A stretch of DNA of 64,000 nt from contig NZ_QVMI01000019.1 of assembly GCF_010500965.1 (NCBI RefSeq), positions 1 through 64,000 of the forward strand. Reading direction: 5' to 3'. Position numbers and translations under genes: made by a program. The number at the start of each line of letters is the position of its first letter. The stretch's first letter is position 1. This DNA is from Bacteroides sp. 51 (GTDB lineage Bacteria; Bacteroidota; Bacteroidia; Bacteroidales; Bacteroidaceae). A model generated the notes under the pieces. That model saw only the letters and a list, made by a program, of their open reading frames with translations, was not told the origin of the DNA and ran no database searches. Shown here piece after piece: positions 28,704-36,818 of the stretch.

Positions 28704-30563
28704 TCAATTGGGTTCATGATGCTGCGCCTTCGGCCCATTATTCTTCCAATTATTCCCCGGGCCGGGAGTATTGGAATCGAAACGTTCTTCAGGGCACCAG
28801 TTGTTTTCTATTCGATAGTAAGACGTAGCTTCATCCAGATAGATATAGAAGGCACGGTCGTTCGTGGCATAAGGTGCATCTATCAATGCCTCTAGACGAT
28901 TATCCATTATCGATGAACCCGGTTGTGATGAGAGGGTATATATGGCTCCCGCATCGTAAAGCTGGCGTGCAAAGTGGTGAACATAGTTTCCCTGTATATG
29001 GTTGTTTTTCATGCCGCTATATGACTTCGTCCATCCCCATCCTACACAGATACCGGAGTAGTTGACATGACTCACTTCATTCTGTTCAATGGTTACATCA
29101 CTAACATATCCGGCACCGATGCCCACACAGCCCCAGTCTTCATTGGTTACTTCTGTAATCAGATTATTTGATATACGAATGTGTGAGCACAATTCCTGTG
29201 GATTTTGCGGAGTGTAAGGTACATGCGTTTCAAATCCACCGCTTGGGAAAGCACCTAGCATGAGTGCCGTTCCGCCGATATCCGTAAAGTGACAATCCTT
29301 TACTGTAGAATATCTTGCCGCCCATTCGTAGTCCAATCCGGTTGATGCCAGATGTTGAAAAGTACACCCGGTAAAATCAACATCATATGCCCCTCTAATC
29401 CGGATCGCAGCCTCCGGGCGGGCAATCCACGCCTGGTTTTCAAGTGAGGCTTTCTCGGGTAATCCGGGGATTTGTAGTTTATATGCATCAATCAGATACA
29501 TACCTCCCTGTAACGTAACATGTCCCTGATATGACGGACGCATACACCCTGTATGCTCAAAACTAATGTTTTCAAAATGGATATGAGATACCGGACGTTC
29601 CAGTGTTCCATCTATCCACACCAATTGTTCCAAAACTGGAACAATGGCCGAAGCCTTCTCCATATCTTCACCCTCACGCGGCCAGTAGTAAACTTTACCG
29701 GTAGGATAATCTCTGTACCACTCACCCGGAGTATCCAGCAACTCGATGGCATTGCAGAGATAAAAAGCCGAATTCCCCTTCTCGCCTCCAATTACCGGTT
29801 GCGGCCAGGGATGAGCAAATTCCAACTGACTCTCTGGTTGGTGAAAGGTAACACGGGTTTTCTCCCCTTGTACGTCAAAGTCCTTCACCCGCAGAATAGC
29901 CGTTGCCCAACGCTGGTGAACAACCATTTCCATCTGCGTGGGGGCGACGCGCCCCGGCGAGGTTTCCATGCAGGAAGCAACGAAGGCTATGTCGGGTGTG
30001 GGAATCCAGATTTCTTCTTTATCGGGCACGAAGTCAATCATACGCTCCATCTTTCCGGGTTCGAATTGTGAAGCGCGGACAGCCTTATTGCCATTAATCC
30101 AAAGCTGGCGGAATTCTAATAACCGATTACCTACTATAGGGGAATCTGCCACCCAAACTTTACCTTTTGCTGCCGCAGGTAAACCTGCCGGAGCGGCGCT
30201 GGGGCTAAGCCTCTTCCAGTTGGTAATGTTGATCCCTCCGCTAATCACGGGCTTCGCGCCGCGTGCTGCGATAATCCGTGTGGGACTTTCATCGATACCG
30301 CTATCTTCAGGGCGAATAAAGATAGTGCGCTCTTGCTGATAAACTCCATCTTCCAGAATGATACATATTCCTTTCTGTACGGAAGGATCGGATAAGCGCC
30401 GCCACTCCCGTGCTTGTTTCAACGCTTGTGTAATAGTAAGGAATGGGGCTTCTTCTGTTCCCGGATTTGAATCTTTTCCCGAAGGGCTTACCCATATTTC
30501 ACCGGCTAGTGCAGGCAGGGCGAATAGGAATGCAAGTAAGCAAAATACGTAGTTTTTCTTCAT
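28704..30563 (-). CDS. Right-handed beta-helix glycosidase, GH141- or GH120-like
   Basis: This secreted protein has 619 residues with a Sec signal peptide (KKNYVFCLLAFLFALPALAG). It begins like many beta-helix CAZymes (IWVSPSGKDSNPGTEEAPFL), and repeated helix coils dominate residues about 320-610 (RISNNLITEVTNEDWGCVGI, EQNEVSHVNYSGICVG, YDAGAIYTLSSQPGSS). Size and layout fit GH141 (RG-II fucosidase type) or GH120 (beta-xylosidase type); the locus context favours GH141. An in-frame repeat encodes METSPGRVAPTQM near residues 191-209. It is in the same orientation as the symporter 53 bp upstream. Confidence 0.72.
   Translation of the reverse strand: MKKNYVFCLLAFLFALPALAGEIWVSPSGKDSNPGTEEAPFLTITQALKQAREWRRLSDPSVQKGICIILEDGVYQQERTIFIRPEDSGIDESPTRIIAARGAKPVISGGINITNWKRLSPSAAPAGLPAAAKGKVWVADSPIVGNRLLEFRQLWINGNKAVRASQFEPGKMERMIDFVPDKEEIWIPTPDIAFVASCMETSPGRVAPTQMEMVVHQRWATAILRVKDFDVQGEKTRVTFHQPESQLEFAHPWPQPVIGGEKGNSAFYLCNAIELLDTPGEWYRDYPTGKVYYWPREGEDMEKASAIVPVLEQLVWIDGTLERPVSHIHFENISFEHTGCMRPSYQGHVTLQGGMYLIDAYKLQIPGLPEKASLENQAWIARPEAAIRIRGAYDVDFTGCTFQHLASTGLDYEWAARYSTVKDCHFTDIGGTALMLGAFPSGGFETHVPYTPQNPQELCSHIRISNNLITEVTNEDWGCVGIGAGYVSDVTIEQNEVSHVNYSGICVGWGWTKSYSGMKNNHIQGNYVHHFARQLYDAGAIYTLSSQPGSSIMDNRLEALIDAPYATNDRAFYIYLDEATSYYRIENNWCPEERFDSNTPGPGNNWKNNGPKAQHHEPN
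29936..29988. repeat. In-frame family B repeat in the beta-helix gene
   Basis: GCGTGGGGGCGACGCGCCCC, then GGCGAGGTTTCCATGCAGG. It is related to the repeats at 9809 and 35376 and keeps the reading frame open. Confidence 0.6.
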
Positions 30564-30571
30564 AATATAGA

Positions 30572-30600
30572 TGTAGGGGCGGTTTGCAAACCGCCCAGGT
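30572..30600. repeat. TGTAGGGGC palindromic repeat
   Basis: TGTAGGGGCGG followed by TTTGCAAACCGCCC; the core GGGCGGTTTGCAAACCGCCC (30577-30596) is a perfect palindrome. It sits between the beta-helix and symporter genes. Confidence 0.7.
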
Positions 30601-30616
30601 TATAAATAGAAAATCA

Positions 30617-32092
30617 TTATCGGGCGCCTCGCTTGCAGCATACTTTTGTCATCAGGAATCCGACAAGGAAGATGACAATAGTACCAAACACAATCGTCAG
30701 GTTGGCATGGAACGGACTGCGGAACTCACTCAGGAAACCATCGGTAAAGAATATCGGCGACAAACTCATCCACATTACAACAATTACACCTGCAATAGTT
30801 CCGATAATCGCATCTATGTTCCGTGCTTTTTTACTTAAATAGCCCAATAGGAATAACCCTAACATTCCTCCGCTAAAGATAGATGACAATGCCCACCAAG
30901 CATCCAGTGCACTCTCGACCTGTAAGAAAGCAATAGCCACAAAGATGCCGATAATACCAATAGCTGCATTAGATAAGTAAATCATACGTACCGATTGACT
31001 ATCTGTTGCCGACTTTTTAAAGAAACGCTGATAGTAGTCCGTCAAAAGAACGGTTGCCGAACTTGTGATACTGGTTGCTATGGTACTCATGCCTGCTGCA
31101 AAAATAGAAGCGATCAATAAACCGGTTAACCCTGTAGGCAACTGGTGCACAATAAAGTAAGGGAATACAAAATCGCCATCCGTGCCAGTCGGCAGAAGAT
31201 CGGGTTGCACTTTATAGAATGTATACAAACCTGTACCGATCAGGAAGAAAACGGCCGAAACGGGTATGAATAAATACCCGCCGAACAGCGCGGAAAACTT
31301 CGCGCTCTTTTCATCCTTTGCAGTCAGATAGCGCTGCACATAGTTTTGGTCGATGCCATAATTTTGCAGATTAATGAAAATACCGTAAACCAGGCAAACC
31401 CAGAAGGTAGATTCTGTTAGGCTGGACCCGAAGCTACCTAGCGAGAATTTATTGTCGGCAACGGCTATATCCCAGAACTGTTTAGGTCCCTCGGGCATTC
31501 CGAATATGATGACAAGGAAGCAAACCACTGCACCACCAATCAGGATGAAACCCTGAATAGCCTCGGTCCAGATCACGGCTTTAATACCTCCCATCATCGA
31601 ATAGAAGGTAATGGCAATGGATGTGCAGACAATGATTGTCTTTATATCCCATCCTAATAAGGCATTCATGGGTAGTGCAAGCAAATAGAGAATGGAACCC
31701 ATGCGGGCAATCTGTGTCAGCAAATAACAGGTAGATGCATACACGCGTGCCCAAGGGCCAAAGCGCTTTTCAAGAAAAGAGTAGGCCGATACACTGCCCT
31801 GACTTCGATAAAAAGGAACAAAATATTTAGCTGCAAAATATGAAGCAATAGGTATGGAAAGACCGAATACAAAAGCATTCCAGTCGCTCATATAGGCTTT
31901 ACCCGGATAGGCCAGGTAACTGATACTGCTTACATAAGTAGCAAAGATACTCATCCCAACTACCCAGCCGGGAAGAGAACGTCCGGCGGCAGTCATCTGG
32001 TCACTGGTACGCTTCTTTTGGAAGAAAGAGCAACCAAAGAGAACAACTCCTCCGGTAAATACAATAAAAACAATAATGTCGAGTATGGTCAT
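30617..32092 (-). CDS. Sodium:solute symporter (SSS family)
   Basis: This inner-membrane protein has 491 residues and about 13 helices; the N-terminus is MTILDIIVFIVFTGGVVLFG. Family features include VGMSIFATYVSSISYLAYPG and FAAGMSTIATSITSSATVLL. It lies in the tandem run between the aldolase and the beta-helix gene. It is only distantly similar to the symporter at 22839 (different N-terminus and loop pattern), so the two probably carry different sugars. Substrates of this branch include sialic acid, glucose and uronates; a pectin sugar is the natural guess here. Confidence 0.88.
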   Translation of the reverse strand: MTILDIIVFIVFTGGVVLFGCSFFQKKRTSDQMTAAGRSLPGWVVGMSIFATYVSSISYLAYPGKAYMSDWNAFVFGLSIPIASYFAAKYFVPFYRSQGSVSAYSFLEKRFGPWARVYASTCYLLTQIARMGSILYLLALPMNALLGWDIKTIIVCTSIAITFYSMMGGIKAVIWTEAIQGFILIGGAVVCFLVIIFGMPEGPKQFWDIAVADNKFSLGSFGSSLTESTFWVCLVYGIFINLQNYGIDQNYVQRYLTAKDEKSAKFSALFGGYLFIPVSAVFFLIGTGLYTFYKVQPDLLPTGTDGDFVFPYFIVHQLPTGLTGLLIASIFAAGMSTIATSITSSATVLLTDYYQRFFKKSATDSQSVRMIYLSNAAIGIIGIFVAIAFLQVESALDAWWALSSIFSGGMLGLFLLGYLSKKARNIDAIIGTIAGVIVVMWMSLSPIFFTDGFLSEFRSPFHANLTIVFGTIVIFLVGFLMTKVCCKRGAR

Positions 32093-32155
32093 AAGAGTTG
32101 AAAATTGAAAGTTGAAAATTGAAAGTTGCCATGCGGCATAGTGTTGGAGTTAAGA

Positions 32156-32258
32156 GTTGAAAATTGAAAGTTGAAAGTTGAAAGTTACCATGCGGCATGA
32201 TAACTCTCAACTTTTATGCCGCATGGTAACTTTCAACTTTCAACTTTCAATTTTCAAC
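32156..32258. repeat. Perfect 43-bp inverted repeat upstream of symporter
   Basis: The arm 32156-32198 (GTTGAAAATTGAAAG..., ending CCATGCGGCAT) and the arm 32216-32258 are exact reverse complements around a 17-base loop. A partial direct copy of the left arm precedes it at 32096-32137. The right arm runs into the aldolase gene and supplies its last codons and its stop. Arms combine a GTTGAAAATTGAAAG repeat with the CCATGCGGCAT core shared with family B repeats. Confidence 0.85.
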
Positions 32259-33163
32259 TGATCCAACGCCAGTTGGATCTTCCCTCTTTCCGGTTCTTTA
32301 AACTTATGGAAAGGAGCAGCCAGATGATCGTTGCAAACGCCCAACAGCCCCAGGGCACACTTTACACCTTTCAAATAGCTGCTTCCATATTTCCCTACCG
32401 TATAAATAGTTGTCGATATCTGCATAATAGTCTTTTGCAGACGGCGGACTTCTTGCAGATTACCGGCTTCGGCAGCATTATACAAACTTACATATAATTC
32501 CGGGAACATATTAGCACCACCGTTTATGCCTCCATGTCCACCCATAAGTACAATCTCTCCGGTAATTTCTTCCGGACCTACCAGCATAGAAAAATCCGGT
32601 CTGTCTTTCATGGCAGTCATCACGCTTTGAAAATATACCGCGTTAGCCGAACTATCTTTGAAACCGATCACATTTTTATTCTCCGCAATCTGGCGAATGG
32701 TTTCCGGTGCAAAGTTTACTTTGGTATGGCTTGGCATATTGTATAAGAAAAGCGGCAAAGGCAACCGATCGGCCAGATCAAGATAAAACTCAGCTAGTTC
32801 CACCTGACTGGGAGCGTAATAATAAGGAGGTGCCGACACCACGGCATCAGCTCCACAATCGGCAGCAATATTAGCTAGTTTGATACTTTCTGTTATACTG
32901 GTATCTGATATACACACCAGTAATGGAAGCCGTTTATTGTTAATCCGACTTGTTTCTTCAATCATCTGCCGACGAAGGCAATAGCTGATGCTCTGAGCTT
33001 CTCCGGTAGTGCCCAGAATAAACAATCCGTGAACACCGCCTGCAATAAGGCGTTCGATCAGGTTTTCAAGACCTTTAATATCTAGTGTATCGTTATCCAG
33101 CAATGGAGTAACTAATGGGGGAATGATACCCTTTAGTGGGGCATTAGCGATTAATCTGTTCAT
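32240..33163 (-). CDS. DHDPS/N-acetylneuraminate lyase family aldolase
   Basis: This soluble class I aldolase has 307 residues. The Schiff-base lysine is Lys169 in VIGFKDSSAN, and the catalytic tyrosine is Tyr141 in FLYNMPSH. The start GIIPPLVTPLLDND and GTTGEAQS are typical of the DapA/NanA family. Such enzymes split or make 2-keto-3-deoxy acids. Next to rhamnosidases it could act on a rhamnose- or arabinose-derived keto-deoxy acid; with the sialidase-like fusion at 41024 it could instead cleave Kdo or DHA, the acid sugars of RG-II. It is probably not the housekeeping dihydrodipicolinate synthase. The last residues come from the inverted repeat at 32216-32258. Confidence 0.85.
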   Translation of the reverse strand: MNRLIANAPLKGIIPPLVTPLLDNDTLDIKGLENLIERLIAGGVHGLFILGTTGEAQSISYCLRRQMIEETSRINNKRLPLLVCISDTSITESIKLANIAADCGADAVVSAPPYYYAPSQVELAEFYLDLADRLPLPLFLYNMPSHTKVNFAPETIRQIAENKNVIGFKDSSANAVYFQSVMTAMKDRPDFSMLVGPEEITGEIVLMGGHGGINGGANMFPELYVSLYNAAEAGNLQEVRRLQKTIMQISTTIYTVGKYGSSYLKGVKCALGLLGVCNDHLAAPFHKFKEPERGKIQLALDQLKIES

Positions 33164-33166
33164 ATT

Positions 33167-33252
33167 ATTCAGGAGTTAGAAGTCAGAAGCTAGAAGTAAG
33201 GTAATGAAGTGATATTGCAACGTAAAAGTATGACCTTACTACTAGCTTCCAG
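33167..33252. repeat. Dispersed GAAGCTAGAAG repeat
   Basis: AGGAGTTAGAAGTCAGAAGC then TAGAAGTAAGG, and the complementary CCTTACTACTAGCTTCC at the other end, form a loose inverted pair in the gap between the aldolase and GH78. It is related to 24427 and 25117. Confidence 0.55.
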
Positions 33253-35454
33253 CTACTTATTTATTATTACTTCATCTTTAGTATCTACCCAAAGGCGGTA
33301 TTCATTATTGCCCAAGGCTTCCACCCGGCCAATATTAGTTTGAGGATCATTGTGGCTGGTAAATGTCACATACCCGCTACCCTCGCCTGCTTGTATCTTT
33401 ATCTTTTCCTTGTCCATATATACATAGATATTACCGTTAGGCGTAGGTACATTACCTTCCATCCACTCCAATCCACCTAATACAGGATGAATGGCAAATT
33501 CTTTATATCCTTCTTTTACCGGACGTACACCCAGATAATACTTACCCAACAGGTAAATCGGGCTGGCTCCCCAGGCATGGCACAGGCTCTTTCCATACGG
33601 ACGGCCATACATAGCCAGATGTTGAATGCCCGACTCTTCCGGGTTATATTTTTCCCAGAATGAAGTAGCATCCAACGCCAGCATTCCGCCCCAATAGGCT
33701 TTCATTTCCTTCATCACCTCTTCTTGTTTGCCAAGTGCGCAAAGGGCTTCCAGTTCATAGAAGCGCATATATGGAGTGGTGATTTTCAAGATATTGTCAT
33801 TCAGTAATACGGAATCTTTAATGGCTTCTTTCTGCGTATCATTCAGATAATCGAAGAATACGGAGAACATATTGGAATAACGGGTTACTGCATCGCTTTT
33901 GACTCCGTTTATACGATTATGTACTAACGCTTGTTTGTTGTCGTCCCAGAAAGCGGGTTGTATTTTCTCACGTAAGCTATCCGACAATTTTGTATATTGT
34001 TGTGCTCCTTCGGTATCTTCTACCAGGTTAGCGCACAATGCCATGGTTTCAAGACTTTTGCAGAAAAGAACCTGTTCAAAGGAAAGTTCCCCTTTCTTAT
34101 CCAGGTAACCGTCTGCCCAGTCTACGAATACCCAGTCGCCCGTCATGCCTTCCACCATACCGTTTTTATTGGTACGTCCCAACACATAATCCATCATGGT
34201 TTGCATACGTGGATAGATCTGGGATACGAAGTGCTTATCGCCCGAATACATATAATAGTCATAGATGCTCATGAACCAGTAGAATGTATAGTCCATGATG
34301 GTATTGGAATGGCTGGTTACGGGGTCTTTGCCGCGAAGCAGCCATATGGTACGCTTAACGGATTCACTATCGAAGAACAGATAGTAGTTCATCAGGTAGC
34401 TTTGAATGGCATCACCGCTCCACACCCAACGGTCGCGCTTGATTCCGTCGATGAAGAACTCGCGGGTGGTTAGGTGCATGGTGTATGCGCCGATGTCCCA
34501 TATCCGGTTCAGTTCATCGTCGTTACAACGGAATGATCCACGGTATTCTACAGGCAAGTATTCATATAGCATACTTACGCTGTTATAACTTACTTCAGGT
34601 GAAGTTTGCACATATACATAGCGAAAGGCTTTGCTATTGGTTAAAGTATAGTCGCCATTGGTATCTGTAGTCTCGTTAAGAGCTAAGTCTGTTACTTTAT
34701 TCTGATTGATATGAAGTTGATCCAGTGTTTCACAATATTCGGTATCCATGGCCTCTTCGGGGCTTTCTCCGTAATAGAGTTTGATGTCTCCGGTTCCTTT
34801 CAAGCCATGAAAACGGATGAATCCAAAGGTTTCCTTTCCGAAATCGACTAATACCCCGTTGTCAACGGTTGTTAGTTTCACCGGTTCCTCCGGTTGAGTG
34901 GCTAGTTTAAACTGCGATGGTTTTTGCTCCGCTGTATTGAAGTTCCAATGTCCGGCATCCATATATACCGTAGCAGAGGTGTCGCTCGCTTTACCGCTTT
35001 CGTCAATCCATTCTTTATCTTCGAAAGTAACCTTCCAACTAGCATTGGTGTTAACAGTTTTACCTTTTATAAACAATGCTGGAGGAGTAGTCTGATTGTA
35101 AACTTTGATGTTCAGGTGGTGCTCGCCTGCCGGTAGCACAAATGTCTGGGGTGAGCCAAATTGTAACTTGCCATCCAGTTTTACATTATATCGTCCTTCT
35201 ACGGTAATCTCTATTTCTTCAGGAACAGTAAGATTCAGTTTCTTGCTGAACTCTACCACTACATAATGACTGTCTGTTTTCCAGAACGGGGGGAAGAACG
35301 CCCCACGTTCGGTACGACGGTTGTTCATTTCATTGCCCAACCATATTTCATAATCGCCCGGATACCATATCCACAGCGGTGAGGCACCGCACCCAGGTTT
35401 AGCTAACGCTGACCGTTGGTTCCATGCGGGAGGGTTCGTATTCTCAAATTTCAT
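33253..35454 (-). CDS. GH78 alpha-L-rhamnosidase, cytoplasmic
   Basis: The protein has 733 residues and no signal peptide. An N-terminal beta-sandwich (about 30-150) leads into the (alpha/alpha)6 barrel with GIKRDRWVWSGDAIQSY near residues 340-355, GDWVFVDWADG, and the general-base region DATSFWEKYNPEES. It should release alpha-L-rhamnose from short imported oligosaccharides. Residues about 8-26 (PAWNQRSALAKPGCGASP) come from a dispersed repeat inserted right after the start, so the original N-terminus has been altered. Its start overlaps the end of the MFS carrier gene by 11 bp, linking uptake and hydrolysis. Confidence 0.85.
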   Translation of the reverse strand: MKFENTNPPAWNQRSALAKPGCGASPLWIWYPGDYEIWLGNEMNNRRTERGAFFPPFWKTDSHYVVVEFSKKLNLTVPEEIEITVEGRYNVKLDGKLQFGSPQTFVLPAGEHHLNIKVYNQTTPPALFIKGKTVNTNASWKVTFEDKEWIDESGKASDTSATVYMDAGHWNFNTAEQKPSQFKLATQPEEPVKLTTVDNGVLVDFGKETFGFIRFHGLKGTGDIKLYYGESPEEAMDTEYCETLDQLHINQNKVTDLALNETTDTNGDYTLTNSKAFRYVYVQTSPEVSYNSVSMLYEYLPVEYRGSFRCNDDELNRIWDIGAYTMHLTTREFFIDGIKRDRWVWSGDAIQSYLMNYYLFFDSESVKRTIWLLRGKDPVTSHSNTIMDYTFYWFMSIYDYYMYSGDKHFVSQIYPRMQTMMDYVLGRTNKNGMVEGMTGDWVFVDWADGYLDKKGELSFEQVLFCKSLETMALCANLVEDTEGAQQYTKLSDSLREKIQPAFWDDNKQALVHNRINGVKSDAVTRYSNMFSVFFDYLNDTQKEAIKDSVLLNDNILKITTPYMRFYELEALCALGKQEEVMKEMKAYWGGMLALDATSFWEKYNPEESGIQHLAMYGRPYGKSLCHAWGASPIYLLGKYYLGVRPVKEGYKEFAIHPVLGGLEWMEGNVPTPNGNIYVYMDKEKIKIQAGEGSGYVTFTSHNDPQTNIGRVEALGNNEYRLWVDTKDEVIINK
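35376..35430. repeat. In-frame family B repeat in the GH78 gene
   Basis: CGGTGAGGCACCGCACCCAG, then GTTTAGCTAACGCTGACCGT and TGGTTCCATGCGGG. It is almost the exact reverse complement of the repeat at 41896-41949 in another minus-strand gene. The element is thus in opposite orientation in the two genes, yet open in both. Confidence 0.75.
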
Positions 35455-36811
35455 CTCCGTATCTTTCTTTAGTTATTTGTTCCAATGTTTTGCCACGGGT
35501 TTGAGGGGTCCAGATGGTACCGATTAATAAGGCAACAAGCAGTAGTCCGATCATGATGTAGGCTGCAAGGTAGAACCCTTCGCCGTCTCTTCCGTAGATA
35601 TTGACAAATACCAGTCCCCACAGTGCCGAAGCACCTCTTACGATAAAGAACATAACACCCTGTGCAGCAGCACGATATTTAGCGGGGAATAATTCGGATG
35701 CCCAAAGCGCATAGAATGCCTGAACACTAATCCCTCCCTGAATTCCCCAAAGGATGGTGAAAATCCATAAAGCGAAATGATCCTTTATGCCTACAAAAAC
35801 AAGGATTAACCATGCTACGATGCCGATTCCTACACCAAAGAAATAGAGCCACCGCTGATTTACCTTATCAACCAGCATGGCAAAGCCGAAGTAAGTTACC
35901 GCAACGATAATCAGCCATTGTATGGCAGACAACATATTGGCTTGTCCGTTTGATAGTCCGCCAGCGGTTTCATAAATATGGGGTTGGAAGAATCCCATTA
36001 CACTTGCCACAAAGTTCCATGTGAGGTAAATACCTGCAAGGAAAAGAATGGTGCGCACATTGACTTTGTTGGTAAAGAGCGATCCGAACGATGCAAAAAC
36101 ACTGGGCTGCTTTTCTTTGCTTTGCGCCAGTTTGGCTGCTTCCCAATCTTTTGACTCGTCGAGCCGCCGCTGCAATAACCATGCAACAAATGCTACGATA
36201 AACAAGGAGCCGAATATAATGCGGCTACTGAATACATTGACAGCTTCAACACTTGCATTGCTACCTAAGAAGAAAGCTGCCGCATCTTGAACCCATCCGA
36301 ATAATACTCCTGCTGATTCACCTCCTTTTCCGGGAGCAAGCAGCATGCCCAGAATCAGAATGATAGCCGGGCCAACTCCCCAGGCAAACTGGGAGATACC
36401 GATGTTTCGTCCGCGGTTGCCTACTTCCGAGTTCTCGGATATATATGTCCATGAAGCAGGAACACCGGCACCGACCGATATACCTGTAATCAGGAATCCG
36501 AGTAGTAGCATTGGGAAATTCACGGCAAGCATTATAATGGCAATACCCAGCATATACACCAGCATATTGTAGGTATAAATGGTTTTTCTACCATATTTAT
36601 CGGCAAGGAAACCACCGATGATTGCACCGATAGCCGCACCAAAACAGTTTGCACTAATGGCATTGAGCCAACCGAGGTTTCCTTCGGTAAGTCCGAGGTA
36701 ACTTTGCCAAAGCGTTAATCCGCTTGCTCCGGCTACAATTGCACCTGCATCCAAATAGTTTGTCAGCGATACGACAATTGTACTTTTTAAACTTCCTTTT
36801 TTATTTTCCAT
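35444..36811 (-). CDS. MFS sugar transporter
   Basis: This inner-membrane carrier has 455 residues and 12 predicted helices. The sugar-porter motif between helices 2 and 3 reads GGFLADKYGRKTIY, and the C-terminal cytoplasmic motif is TPQTRGKTLEQI. The N-terminus is cytoplasmic (MENKKGSLKSTIVVSLTNYL). It is 7 bp downstream of GH127 and overlaps the GH78 rhamnosidase, so it probably brings in rhamnose- or arabinose-containing sugars. The exact substrate is unknown. Confidence 0.9.
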   Translation of the reverse strand: MENKKGSLKSTIVVSLTNYLDAGAIVAGASGLTLWQSYLGLTEGNLGWLNAISANCFGAAIGAIIGGFLADKYGRKTIYTYNMLVYMLGIAIIMLAVNFPMLLLGFLITGISVGAGVPASWTYISENSEVGNRGRNIGISQFAWGVGPAIILILGMLLAPGKGGESAGVLFGWVQDAAAFFLGSNASVEAVNVFSSRIIFGSLFIVAFVAWLLQRRLDESKDWEAAKLAQSKEKQPSVFASFGSLFTNKVNVRTILFLAGIYLTWNFVASVMGFFQPHIYETAGGLSNGQANMLSAIQWLIIVAVTYFGFAMLVDKVNQRWLYFFGVGIGIVAWLILVFVGIKDHFALWIFTILWGIQGGISVQAFYALWASELFPAKYRAAAQGVMFFIVRGASALWGLVFVNIYGRDGEGFYLAAYIMIGLLLVALLIGTIWTPQTRGKTLEQITKERYGDEI

Positions 36812-36818
36812 GCTTTTA

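Noticed and set aside
32240-33163. Housekeeping dihydrodipicolinate synthase
   Set aside because: The context is entirely sugar catabolism, and the family includes many keto-deoxy-sugar aldolases; the lysine pathway role is unlikely.
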